This document shows positions 52,544 through 61,185 of a DNA stretch of 64,000 bases, piece after piece. Position 1 is the stretch's first letter; the number at the start of each line of letters is the position of its first letter. Origin of the DNA: Streptosporangiales bacterium (GTDB lineage: Bacteria; Actinomycetota; Actinomycetes; Streptosporangiales; WHSR01); contig WHSR01000002.1 of assembly GCA_009379995.1 (NCBI GenBank), positions 1-64,000 of the forward strand. The letters are read 5' to 3'. The notes under the pieces were generated by a model that saw only the letters and a list, made by a program, of their open reading frames with translations, searched no databases and had not been told where the DNA came from. The position numbers and the translations under genes are program-made.

Positions 52544-53148
52544 CCCGTCCGGACGAGCTCGCCCCACGGGCGAGGACCTGGCCGGAGCTCGCCGCCGTTG
52601 CGACGCGCTGCGTCGCCTGCCCCGAGCTGGCCGCCGCACGTACCCAGGTGGTCGTGGGCACCTGGCCGCCCGGCGCCCGGGCGCTGCTCGTCGGCGAGGC
52701 TCCCGGCGCTCGGGAGGACGAGACCGGCGTGCCCTTCGTGGGTCGGGCCGGAGGGCTCCTCGACGAGCTGCTCGCCGACGCCGGCCTGCCGCGCGAGCGG
52801 GTAGCCGTCGCCAACGTGTTGAAGTGCCGGCCGCCGGGTAACCGCAAGCCGACGCGGGAGGAGATCGCCCGCTGTACGCCGTGGCTCGCTCGCCAGATCG
52901 CGCTCGTCGATCCCCTGGTGGTGGGCGTGCTCGGCGGCACGGCCGCCGCGTGGGCGCTGGGACGCCAGGTACGGATCGCCGAGGCGCGCGGGCGGGTGTT
53001 GGAGCTCGCCGTCTCCGACGGCGGCACCGGCCGACCGCTGGTGGTGACCTACCACCCCGCCGCGGCCGCCCGGTTCGGCCGGTACGGCGGCCCGATGGCC
53101 GCGTTGCGGGAGGATCTGCGGCTGGTGGCCGAGCTTACGGCGCGGTGA
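52540..53148 (+). CDS. Uracil-DNA glycosylase, family 4, iron-sulfur type
   Basis: Base-excision repair enzyme removing uracil from DNA; 202 residues. Motif GEAPGAREDETGVPFVGRAG near 63-82 and YHPAAAARF near the C-terminus are the two active-site motifs. Four Cys for a 4Fe-4S cluster: CVACPEL near 27-30 and KCRPPGNRKPTREEIARC. GTG start overlapping the hydrolase stop. Confidence 0.93.
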   Translation: MTRPDELAPRARTWPELAAVATRCVACPELAAARTQVVVGTWPPGARALLVGEAPGAREDETGVPFVGRAGGLLDELLADAGLPRERVAVANVLKCRPPGNRKPTREEIARCTPWLARQIALVDPLVVGVLGGTAAAWALGRQVRIAEARGRVLELAVSDGGTGRPLVVTYHPAAAARFGRYGGPMAALREDLRLVAELTAR

Positions 53149-53172
53149 GCTACGGAGACCGAGGGAGAGTGC

Positions 53173-53643
53173 GTGACCGTACACGCGGTGATTCGGGTAC
53201 CGACCGAGCACGACATGCGGGCGCTCGGCCGGCGGCTCGCCGAGCTGCTGCACGCCGGCGACCTGGTAGTACTGTCCGGTGAGCTGGGGGCGGGCAAGAC
53301 AACGCTGGTGCAGGGCCTAGGTGAGGGGTTGGGCGTGCGCGGCCCGATCACCTCGCCGACCTTCATCATCGCCCGGGTCCATCCCTCGCTCACCGGCGGT
53401 CCGGCGCTGGTCCACGCCGACGCCTACCGGCTGCAGAGCGTCGCCGAGATCGACGACCTCGACCTCGACGCCTCGGTCGAGGACTCGGTGACGGTGGTCG
53501 AGTGGGGGGAGGGCATGGCCGAGGGCCTCACCGAGGACAGGCTGGAGGTCACCATCTCCCGCGCCGACGGTGAGGAGCGGAGCGTACGGCTCACCGGCGT
53601 CGGCAGACGCTGGACTGACGTGTCGTGGACGGTGTCGACGTAG
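53173..53643 (+). CDS. tsaE: tRNA t6A biosynthesis ATPase TsaE
   Basis: 156 residues. P-loop GELGAGKTTLVQGLGEGLG, then SPTFIIARVH and a C-terminal VVEWGEGM. It powers the TsaB-TsaD complex that puts threonylcarbamoyl on A37 of ANN-decoding tRNAs. GTG start. tsaB, rimI and tsaD follow only after a 570-residue intervening gene. Confidence 0.96.
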   Translation: MTVHAVIRVPTEHDMRALGRRLAELLHAGDLVVLSGELGAGKTTLVQGLGEGLGVRGPITSPTFIIARVHPSLTGGPALVHADAYRLQSVAEIDDLDLDASVEDSVTVVEWGEGMAEGLTEDRLEVTISRADGEERSVRLTGVGRRWTDVSWTVST

Positions 53644-53748
53644 CGCCCGTCCGCGGCGACAAGGGGCAGCGGTTGGGTCCCGATTGGGCCCCTCGGTTGG
53701 GCTCGCGGGCTCACGCGCCGGCGGCCGCACGCTGGCTACGTTTCCGTC

Positions 53749-55461
53749 ATGGGACGGGGTGAGCGGGGCGCCAACACCATCGAGTACTGCGCCCTGGTGG
53801 TGCTCGTTGCGGCGGCCTTGGTGACAGCGCTCTCGACGGGTGCCCCGGCGCAGCTCGCCGGCCGGTTCACCCAGGCCGTCTGCCAGGTCGCCCAGGAGGG
53901 CTGCGGGGGATCCGGCCCCGGGTCCGGAGGTCTCCAGGGCGTACGGGCCGACCGCGCCGGTCAAGGCGGCGGAGCGGGCGGGCTCGGTCGCGTCTCCGCG
54001 GAAATCGGATCGTGGTTCGTACCCCCGCCTCCCGAAGCCGTCAGCTCGGGCCGGGCCGACGGCGAGGACGCACGGGACTCCTTCTACGAGTCCTGGGACG
54101 ACTGGGACGGCTGGCTCGAGGACGTCACCGAGCGGATCCACGAGAGTACCCCCGACCCGGAGTACTCCGCGGAGTTCTTCCGCGGCCTCGGCAGCGACGC
54201 CGCGCTGCACATCTTCCGGGTGGCCCTGCACGAGTACGACGAGGACGGGGACGGCCACCTCGACGACGGCGAGCTGGAGCGGGCGCGGGAGGAGCTCGGA
54301 CTGCTCGCCCATATGCTCGCGGGCTCGCTGAGGCACGGCACGCTGCCCGAGGACTACCGGGACGAGCTCTTGAACGGGGACCCGGAGGCGCTGTCGATGT
54401 TGATCGACCTCGCCCCCGCCGGGCTCCCGCCCGACTTCTTGAACCAGGCGGTCCATAACATCTTCGACGACCCCAGCTCCAGCACCGAGGACCAGCTGCG
54501 TGCCCTGCAGGCGCTGGGCGAGAACCCTGCGGCGGCCCAGAGCTTCCTCTCCGACCGCGACAACCTGGACCTGTTCGAAACCCACCCCCTCTGGGACCAC
54601 GAGCAGCTCCCCGAGCACGTCGCGAGGATATTCGACGCCGCACTGCGCTACGACGTGGGCAGCATCGGCCATCAGCGATCGTTCGCGAACGTCATCGACT
54701 ACGTCAACGACAACGACGGCTGGTTCGAGGACGGTGACTTCGACGAGGCCCGCCAGGTACTGGCCACCCGTCTGGTGCCGCACATGCGGTACCTGTCCCG
54801 GCTCGGCCAGCGGCTCGCCGGGCGCGACCCGGACGGTGCACCTCCGGCGCCCCGGATCCCGGTGTCGCCCGAGGAGATGCAGGAGTTCCTCGGCGTCGTC
54901 ATGGGCGATCCCGAGTCTCGGGAGATCTTCAACGATGCGGTGGTGCGCTACGCCGCCGAGCATGACCCGCTCACCGAGATCGCCCCGGACACAGAAGTCA
55001 GGGATCTCGACGAGTTCCTCGACCGGACGGACGAGGTCGGTGGACTCTTCACGCTGGCCGTCCTCGGACAAAACGAGGCGCACATCTCCGCGCAGGAAGA
55101 ACGGGACCTCGTGCTGGACATGTACGACACGGTGACCGGCGGACCGGCCAAGAGGGTCCTGCTGCGTGCGGCCAGCAGGCTCGGCGGCCCGGCGACCGCG
55201 GCGGCCGGGGAGGCGATCGACAGGGTCGCCGAGGAGGGCAGACAACGGCTCGAGGAGGAGCTTCAGGAGGGTGTCGACGCCCAGAACCCGGCCGCCGAAG
55301 CCAACCGGCTCATCGAGTCGATGACCCAGGATCTCGACGCCCAGCTCGAGGCGCAGGGCGTCACCGACCCCGAGGACCGCGAGACCATGACCAGGCTGAT
55401 CACGCTCGTCTACAAGGGTGAGCTCTACGACGGCATGGTGCAGATCATCGACGCCCCGTAG
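53749..55461 (+). CDS. Flp-pilin-like leader fused to a large helical domain with an EF-hand; DUF6571-like
   Basis: 570 residues. The N-terminus GRGERG|ANTIEYCALVVLVAAAL has the type IV/Flp prepilin pattern: cleavage after Gly7, Glu at mature position 5, then a hydrophobic helix. A Gly-rich linker follows. Residues 164-175 are a full EF-hand calcium loop (DEDGDGHLDDGE). Residues 240-330 (LGENPAAAQSFLSDRDNLDLF, ANVIDYVNDNDG) resemble DUF6571 modules found in actinobacterial secreted toxin-like proteins. It is rich in Asp/Glu throughout. It lies between tsaE and tsaB, which are normally adjacent. Probably surface-exposed; role unknown. Confidence 0.65.
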   Translation: MGRGERGANTIEYCALVVLVAAALVTALSTGAPAQLAGRFTQAVCQVAQEGCGGSGPGSGGLQGVRADRAGQGGGAGGLGRVSAEIGSWFVPPPPEAVSSGRADGEDARDSFYESWDDWDGWLEDVTERIHESTPDPEYSAEFFRGLGSDAALHIFRVALHEYDEDGDGHLDDGELERAREELGLLAHMLAGSLRHGTLPEDYRDELLNGDPEALSMLIDLAPAGLPPDFLNQAVHNIFDDPSSSTEDQLRALQALGENPAAAQSFLSDRDNLDLFETHPLWDHEQLPEHVARIFDAALRYDVGSIGHQRSFANVIDYVNDNDGWFEDGDFDEARQVLATRLVPHMRYLSRLGQRLAGRDPDGAPPAPRIPVSPEEMQEFLGVVMGDPESREIFNDAVVRYAAEHDPLTEIAPDTEVRDLDEFLDRTDEVGGLFTLAVLGQNEAHISAQEERDLVLDMYDTVTGGPAKRVLLRAASRLGGPATAAAGEAIDRVAEEGRQRLEEELQEGVDAQNPAAEANRLIESMTQDLDAQLEAQGVTDPEDRETMTRLITLVYKGELYDGMVQIIDAP

Positions 55462-55526
55462 CCGCCGATTGCCGGTCGGCTTCCCCGGCGCGAGACGTGG
55501 CGGTTCGGCCGGCTACGCTACGAGCC

Positions 55527-56174
55527 GTGCTGCTCCTGGCCTTCGACACCGCGACGCCGGCGATCACCGCCGCGCTGCACGACGGCTCGGCCCCGCTCGC
55601 CTCCCGAACGGTAGTCGACCAGCGCCGGCATGCCGAGCTGCTCGTTCCGTCGATCGACGCGGTGCTGCGCGAGGCGGGCGCGAGCCGGCGCGACCTCACC
55701 GACGTCGCGGTGGGCGTGGGCCCCGGGCCGTTCACCGGGCTACGGGTCGGGCTGGTCACCGCCCGTTCCCTCGGGCACGCCCTCGGCGTTGCTGTGCACG
55801 GGCTGTGCACGCTCGACGTACTCGCCTGGGAGTATTTCGGCGCGGGGCCGTTCCTCGCGGTGACCGACGCGCGCCGCCGCGAGGTCTACTGGGCCAGCTA
55901 CCGGGACCGCGGCACCCGGCTTGCCGGGCCGGCCGTTGCTCTCCCGCACTCCGTCGAGGATCGTGGCCTGCCCGCGGTCGGGTACGGGGCGGCGCTCTAC
56001 CCCGACGCGTTCCCGGACGCCCGGCCGCCGCAGTACCCGTCCGCGGAGGCCCTCGCCGGCCTCGCCGTCGCCCGGCTCCGTGACGGCGTACCTACCGGCC
56101 CGCCCGAACCGCTCTATCTCCGCCGGCCCGACGCCCGCCTTCCCGGACCACGCAAGCACGTGACCCCGGCGTGA
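55527..56174 (+). CDS. tsaB: tRNA t6A biosynthesis protein TsaB
   Basis: 215 residues, scaffold of the t6A complex. LLLAFDTATPAITAAL at the start, VAVGVGPGPFTGLRVG and VTDARRREVYWA are typical. It begins with GTG at 55527; a GTG 30 bases upstream is possible but gives a non-standard head. Confidence 0.95.
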   Translation: MLLLAFDTATPAITAALHDGSAPLASRTVVDQRRHAELLVPSIDAVLREAGASRRDLTDVAVGVGPGPFTGLRVGLVTARSLGHALGVAVHGLCTLDVLAWEYFGAGPFLAVTDARRREVYWASYRDRGTRLAGPAVALPHSVEDRGLPAVGYGAALYPDAFPDARPPQYPSAEALAGLAVARLRDGVPTGPPEPLYLRRPDARLPGPRKHVTPA

Positions 56175-56181
56175 GGCTGGC

Positions 56182-56691
56182 ATGGCATCGGGCACCGAGC
56201 GGTCGGGCACCGGAGAGTGGGGCAACGTCTCCCTCCGTCCGATGGTCGAGGACGACCTCGGCCCGGTACTGGCCATCGAGCGGGCGCTGTTCCCAGAGGA
56301 CGCGTGGACCGAGGGGATGTTCCGGAACGAGCTCGCCGGCCGGTCGAGCCGGCACTACCTGGTCGCCGAGGAGGACGGCAAGGTCGTCGGGTACGCGGGG
56401 CTGTTCGCGCACAGGAGAGCTGCCGACGTGCAGACCATCGCCGTTCGGTCCGGGCTCTGGGGCCGCGGTGTCGGGACCACGTTGCTGGCCGCGCTGCTCG
56501 AGGAGGCGGAGCGCCGCGGCTGCGGCGAGGTCTACCTCGATGTGCGTGCCGACAACGACCGGGCTCAGCGGCTATACCAAAGGTTCGGGTTCGAGCGGAT
56601 CGGGGTTCGGCGCGGCTACTACGAGCAGGCCGGCGTGGACGCGGTGGTGATGCGACGGACAAGGGCGAGTGGAAGTGAGAAGCGTGGCTGA
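56182..56691 (+). CDS. rimI: GNAT acetyltransferase, RimI-like
   Basis: 169 residues. Acetyl-CoA loop [19 protein letters not shown] and the end motif [20 protein letters not shown] fit the enzyme that acetylates the N-terminal Ala of S18. It sits between tsaB and tsaD, the usual arrangement, and overlaps tsaD by eight bases. Confidence 0.93.
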   Translation: MASGTERSGTGEWGNVSLRPMVEDDLGPVLAIERALFPEDAWTEGMFRNELAGRSSRHYLVAEEDGKVVGYAGLFAHRRAADVQTIAVRSGLWGRGVGTTLLAALLEEAERRGCGEVYLDVRADNDRAQRLYQRFGFERIGVRRGYYEQAGVDAVVMRRTRASGSEKRG

Positions 56692-57715
56692 CGAGCCGCT
56701 GGTGCTCGGCATCGAGACGTCCTGCGACGAGACCGGGATAGGGCTGGTCCGCGGCCACACGCTGCTGATGGACGCGGTGGCCTCCAGCGTGGACGAGCAC
56801 ACCCGGTTCGGGGGCGTCGTACCGGAGATCGCCTCCCGCGCCCACCTGGAGGCGATGACGCCGACGGTTGAGCGGGCACTGGCCGGGGCCGGGGCGCGGC
56901 TTGCCGACGTCGACGCGATCGCCGTGACGGCTGGTCCCGGACTTGCCGGGACGCTGCTGGTGGGTGCCGCCGCGGCGAAGGCGTACGCCTTCGCGCTGGG
57001 CGTGCCGCTGTACGGGGTACACCATCTGGCCGCCCACGTCGCCGTCGACCAGGTGGAGCACGGGGCGCTGCCGCAACCCTGCGTCGCCCTGCTGGTCTCC
57101 GGCGGGCACTCCTCGCTGCTGCTCGTTCCCGACGTTGCCACCGAGGTGGTGCCGCTCGGCGCGACGGTGGACGACGCGGCCGGGGAGGCGTTCGACAAGA
57201 TCGCCCGGGTGCTCGGGCTGCCCTTCCCCGGCGGTCCGCCGGTCGACCGGGCTGCCCGCGAGGGCGACACGCAGGCAATCTTCTTTCCGCGCGGCAAGTA
57301 CGACGACGGCACGTTGGACTTCTCCTTCGCCGGCCTGAAGACGGCGGTGGCCCGCTGGGTCGAGGCGCGCGAGCGGGCCGGAGAATCCGTACCGGTGGCC
57401 GACGTTGCCGCGTCGTTTCAGGAGGCCGTCGCCGACGTGCTCACCAAGAAGGCGATCGAGGCCTGCCGCCGGCACGGCGTACCCGACCTGCTCATCGGCG
57501 GCGGTGTCGCGGCCAATTCGCGGCTGCGCGCGATGGCCGAGGAGCGGTGCGAGGCGGCCGGCATCCGGCCGAGGGTGCCGCGGCCCAAGCTGTGCACCGA
57601 CAACGGCGCCATGGTGGCGGCGCTCGGCGCGGAGCTGGTGGCGCGGGGAGTCGAGCCGAGCCGCCTCGACCTGCCGGCCGACTCCGCCCTCCCCGTCACC
57701 ACGGTGTCGGTGTGA
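56684..57715 (+). CDS. tsaD: tRNA N6-adenosine threonylcarbamoyltransferase
   Basis: 343 residues. ASKHA fold: [12 protein letters not shown], metal-binding His in SRAHLEAM and HHLAAHVAV, then LVSGGHSSL and [13 protein letters not shown]. It catalyses the last step of t6A formation. GTG at 56684 (an in-frame GTG at 56669 would add five residues). Confidence 0.96.
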   Translation: MADEPLVLGIETSCDETGIGLVRGHTLLMDAVASSVDEHTRFGGVVPEIASRAHLEAMTPTVERALAGAGARLADVDAIAVTAGPGLAGTLLVGAAAAKAYAFALGVPLYGVHHLAAHVAVDQVEHGALPQPCVALLVSGGHSSLLLVPDVATEVVPLGATVDDAAGEAFDKIARVLGLPFPGGPPVDRAAREGDTQAIFFPRGKYDDGTLDFSFAGLKTAVARWVEARERAGESVPVADVAASFQEAVADVLTKKAIEACRRHGVPDLLIGGGVAANSRLRAMAEERCEAAGIRPRVPRPKLCTDNGAMVAALGAELVARGVEPSRLDLPADSALPVTTVSV

Positions 57716-57731
57716 TCGGTGCGATGAGGCT

Positions 57732-58708
57732 GTGTCGTCGATGGGGTGGGGCCTAGGGCTGCTCGCCGCCTCGGCCGTCCTGCTCGTCGCCGGCGCCGAG
57801 CTGTTCGTCGAGAACGCCGCCGGGGCCGCCCGCCGGCTCCGCGTCACCGTCCTCGCCGTCGGTCTGTTGCTGGCCGGTGCGGAACCCGAGGAGCTGATCA
57901 CCGCTGTGATGGCGGCGGCGCAGGAACGGCCGGGGCTCGCCGCCGGCGACGCGATCGGCGCGAACCTCACCATTCTCACTCTCGTCCTCGGGCTCGCCGC
58001 GCTCGCCCGGCCGCTGCCGTTCGGGCGGCGTGTCCGGTCGTACGCCGCGCTGTCCGCCGCGGCCGGCGCGCTCGCGGCCGCCGTCCTGGCCGGCGGGCAG
58101 GTTTCCCGGCTCGAGGGCGCCGGCCTGCTGCTCGCCTACGTCGCCCTGGTCGCCCTGGTCTGGTGGCGCGAACGCGAGGCGCCGTGCTCGGCGAGCTCGC
58201 CAGTGTCGCCGGGAAGTCCGAGGTCAAGGGTCCCTCCGGCGGCGGCGCTCCCGCGCGGGAGGAGGGCCGGAGGCAAACGGTGGCGCTCCTGCTCGTCCTC
58301 GTCGGGCTCGGCGTGATGCTCCTCGGCGGCAACCTCGCCGTCGCCGGCGCGGTCCGCGTCGTCGAGGCCCTCGGGGTCGCCGAGGGCGCCGTGGGGCTCA
58401 CCTTGCTCGCGTTCGCGACCACCGCCGAGATGTTCGCGCTGGTCCTGGCCGCGGCCCGGCGCGAGGTCACGGAGATCGCCGTGGCCGGCGTGGTGGGCTC
58501 GGCGATCTACAACGCGACCGCGACGCTCGGCGCCGCCGCCCTGGCCCGGCCACTCGCCGTGGACGGGCTGCTCGGGCCGGCGCTCGCGGCCGCGCTGCTG
58601 CCGATCGCCGTCCTCCTGCTGGCACCGCGCGGCCGGCTCACCCGGCCCGCCGGAGTGCTGCTCGCCGCGGGCTATGTCGGCTACGTCGCCCTCATCCTGA
58701 TCCGGTGA
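57732..58708 (+). pseudogene. Sodium/calcium exchanger-type transporter, frameshifted in the middle
   Basis: The first half (57732 to about 58180) has five or so hydrophobic segments and the alpha-1 motif GAEPEELITAV. The second half is in the -1 frame (GTG at 58184 onwards) with LVGLGVMLLGGNLAVAGAVR and alpha-2 motif FATTAEMFALV and further membrane segments. The two halves of a CaCA exchanger are therefore split between two overlapping frames; the first frame runs on to 58316 as non-hydrophobic Ser/Pro junk. Could be a broken gene, a sequence error, or two half-proteins made from overlapping ORFs. Confidence 0.7.
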
Positions 58709-58717
58709 TCCCGAGCC

Positions 58718-58742
58718 CTCCGTTTGGCCACGGCCAAAGGGG
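58718..58742. terminator. Hairpin after the exchanger gene
   Basis: TTTGGCC/GGCCAAA (58723-58729 with 58732-58738) flanked by further CC/GG pairing, ten bases after the stop. Confidence 0.45.
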
Positions 58743-58824
58743 TTGCGGGTGAGACCTGGGAGCTACCTCCGGTGGCTCTGCGGGGTCACGACCCCGGTCG
58801 CGCGCCTGATCTAGTCTCGAACCG

Positions 58825-60291
58825 ATGCGCGATCGAGGAATACTAGGGCTCATCTTCCTGGTGCTGGCGGCGCTCGCCCTCGCCTGGGCTGCGGGCCCGC
58901 TGGTCCTGCTGCTGCCACCGGTGGTCCTGGTCGTCTGGTTCGTCAGCCGGTTCCGGCGCGAGCTCCGGGAACGGGTGACGGCCGTTCTGGAGGCCGTCTG
59001 GGACGCGGTGTGGGCCGCGCCAGCGGTGCTGCCTCGCCCCGCCCCGCCGCGCTCGCGCCGGGAGTCACGCGTGCGCTGGCTGGTCAGGATCCTCGGCGTG
59101 CTGCTCGCGGGAGCTCTCTACGCCGGCGCCACCGGGCAGATGTCGAGCTGGCAGTTGCCCGGCTACGTGTTTCCCTTCCTGGCCGCTCTGCAGACGCTCC
59201 CGCTGGCGGCTGCCTGGCGCGCGCCGCTGGCCTCGTGGCGGCTCATGGCGCTCGGCCTGTTCATCTCGACGGTCACCGCCGTTGGACCGTATCAGTGGGC
59301 CTGGCCGGTGACGAGCTTCATCGCGTTCGTGGCGGTGCTGTACTGCGTGGCCGCACGCTCGGAGCGCCGGATCCTGTTCGCGGTGGCGGCGCTGACCTTC
59401 GGGCTGGTGCTGCTGCCGGCCGTCTGGACCGCCGGCATGCCGTCGCCCGCGCTGTGGGTCCTGGTCGGTGGTTTGATCGGCGTGCTGGCGCTCGGCGACG
59501 CCGTACGGCAGCGCGGCGAGGCCCGACGCGAGCTCGCGGTCAGCGAGGGACAACGTCAGCAGGAGCTGGCCCGGCGCGCCATCCTGGAGGAACGGTCGCG
59601 CATCGCCCGGGAGCTACACGACGTCGTCGCCCACCACATGTCGATGATCGCGATCCAGGCGGAGGCGGCCCCGTACAAGATCCCGGACCTGTCCGAGGAG
59701 GGTCAGCGGACCTTCTTGGCGATCCGGGAGGCGTCCCGCGCGGCGCTGACCGAGATGCGCCGGCTCATCGGACTGCTGCGGGCCGAGGCCGAGGCGGCCG
59801 AACGGATTCCCCAGCCCGGTCTGGAGCGTGTGAAGGAGCTGGTGGACGGCGCCCGGGCGGCCGGGGTGCCGGTAGAGCTGACGGTCCTCGGCGACCCGCG
59901 GCCGGTGCCCGCCGGCGTCGGCCTGTCGGCGTACCGCATCGTTCAGGAGGCGCTGAGCAACGCCACCCGGCACGCCCCCGGCGCGCCCGTCGAGGTCGAG
60001 ATGTGGTACCAGCAGTCCAACCTGCGGGTGCGGGTCACCAACGAGGCGCCGCCCGGCGCGCCCGCCGTGGCGTCGGAGAGAGCCCCGGCGGACGGCGTGC
60101 AGCCGGGACGCGGGGAGCCGGGACACGGCCTCATCGGCATGCGGGAGCGGATCACCATGCTGGGCGGCGAGCTGTACGCTGGCCCACGCCCGAAAGGCGG
60201 CTTCGTCGTCGAGGCCGTGCTGCCCCTCGACGGATCCGCTGAGGCGTCCGCCGACGGGACCGGCAACGGCCGAAGGGAGAAGTCGGCGTGA
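58825..60291 (+). CDS. Sensor histidine kinase, NarL-partner (HisKA_3) type
   Basis: 488 residues. About seven hydrophobic segments (residues 5-220) form the sensor part, with no extracellular domain. Dimerisation helix with phospho-His265 in RELHDVVAHHMSM; ATP-binding domain with YRIVQEALSNATRHA (N box) and GHGLIGMRERITMLGG. It partners the response regulator downstream. Its stop is embedded in a GTGA that starts a repeat-derived mini-ORF. Signal unknown. Confidence 0.94.
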   Translation: MRDRGILGLIFLVLAALALAWAAGPLVLLLPPVVLVVWFVSRFRRELRERVTAVLEAVWDAVWAAPAVLPRPAPPRSRRESRVRWLVRILGVLLAGALYAGATGQMSSWQLPGYVFPFLAALQTLPLAAAWRAPLASWRLMALGLFISTVTAVGPYQWAWPVTSFIAFVAVLYCVAARSERRILFAVAALTFGLVLLPAVWTAGMPSPALWVLVGGLIGVLALGDAVRQRGEARRELAVSEGQRQQELARRAILEERSRIARELHDVVAHHMSMIAIQAEAAPYKIPDLSEEGQRTFLAIREASRAALTEMRRLIGLLRAEAEAAERIPQPGLERVKELVDGARAAGVPVELTVLGDPRPVPAGVGLSAYRIVQEALSNATRHAPGAPVEVEMWYQQSNLRVRVTNEAPPGAPAVASERAPADGVQPGRGEPGHGLIGMRERITMLGGELYAGPRPKGGFVVEAVLPLDGSAEASADGTGNGRREKSA

Positions 60292-60373
60292 GCGACGCAC
60301 GCGAGCCATCGGCGAGAACCGCGCACGGTGAGTACCCGGCGAGCGGGCGGAGAAGCGAACGAAAGCAGACGCC
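60288..60373 (+). repeat. Dispersed GTGAGCGAC repeat, copy between kinase and regulator genes
   Basis: 86 bases inserted exactly between two GTGAGC hexamers (60288-60293 and 60374-60379). Removing it restores a direct GTGA overlap of kinase and regulator, so it looks like an insertion with a six-base duplication. It matches 39682-39760 on the other strand. Confidence 0.8.
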
Positions 60374-60377
60374 GTGA
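60288..60377 (+). other. Repeat-encoded 29-codon ORF bridging kinase and regulator
   Basis: GTG at 60288 overlaps the kinase TGA, and its own TGA (60375-60377) overlaps the regulator GTG. It encodes VSDAREPSARTAHGEYPASG followed by RRSERKQTP. It keeps an unbroken chain of GTGA couplings through the repeat. Confidence 0.45.
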
Positions 60378-61048
60378 GCATTCGCGTCGTGCTCGCCGAC
60401 GACCAGGCGATGGTCCGCGACGGCCTGGCCGCGCTGCTGCGGGCGGCCCCGGATATCGAGGTGGTCGGCGAGGCCGAGGACGGCGAGCGGGCCGTCGAGG
60501 TGGCTCGGCAGCTCCACCCGGACGTCGTGGTGATGGACGTACGGATGCCGGTGATGGACGGGTTGGCGGCGACCGCGCGGATCCTGGAGTACGCGGACGA
60601 CGCCGAGCGGCGTCCCCGGGTGCTCGTGCTGACCACGTTCGACCTGGACGAGTACGTGTACGAGGCGCTGGCAGCCGGCGCGAGCGGGTTCCTGCTCAAG
60701 GACGCGTCAGCGGCCGACCTGATGCACGCGGTCCGGGTTGTCGCCACCGGGGACGCGCTGCTCGCCCCCTCGATCACCCGCCGGCTCATCGCCGACTTCG
60801 CCCGCCGACGCCCCGGCCGCGCGGCCCCGTCCGAGGCGGTCGCGGCGCTGACCCCCCGGGAGCGGGAGGTACTGCTTCTCATCGCCAGGGGGATGTCCAA
60901 CGGCGAGATCGCCGAGGATCTCGTGGTCGCCGAGCAGACGGTGAAGACGCATGTCGGCCGCATCCTGACCAAGCTGGGGCTGCGCGACCGCGCTCAAGCG
61001 GTCGTCGTAGCCTACGAGTCCGGTCTGGTCCGCGCCGCAAACCCGTAA
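60374..61048 (+). CDS. Response regulator, NarL/LuxR type
   Basis: 224 residues. Receiver with phospho-Asp55 (VVVMDVRMPVMDG), Thr in LVLTTFDLDEYV and Lys in FLLKDASAADL; C-terminal LuxR helix-turn-helix LTPREREVLLLIARGMSNGEIAEDLVVAEQTVKTHVGRIL. It is controlled by the kinase before it. GTG start; translation probably coupled through the repeat-derived ORF. Confidence 0.95.
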   Translation: MSIRVVLADDQAMVRDGLAALLRAAPDIEVVGEAEDGERAVEVARQLHPDVVVMDVRMPVMDGLAATARILEYADDAERRPRVLVLTTFDLDEYVYEALAAGASGFLLKDASAADLMHAVRVVATGDALLAPSITRRLIADFARRRPGRAAPSEAVAALTPREREVLLLIARGMSNGEIAEDLVVAEQTVKTHVGRILTKLGLRDRAQAVVVAYESGLVRAANP

Positions 61049-61185
61049 GCCCGGAGAGCCAGCGCCCCTACCGCCGCGGAGGCAGGGCGAAGACGGCTCC
61101 GTGGACCGACGATCTCGGCCTTTCCGCTGCCTAGCTTCGTGCCCCGAAGACGAGGGTTCGACGGCTCGGCGGGAGGGCATAAGAC

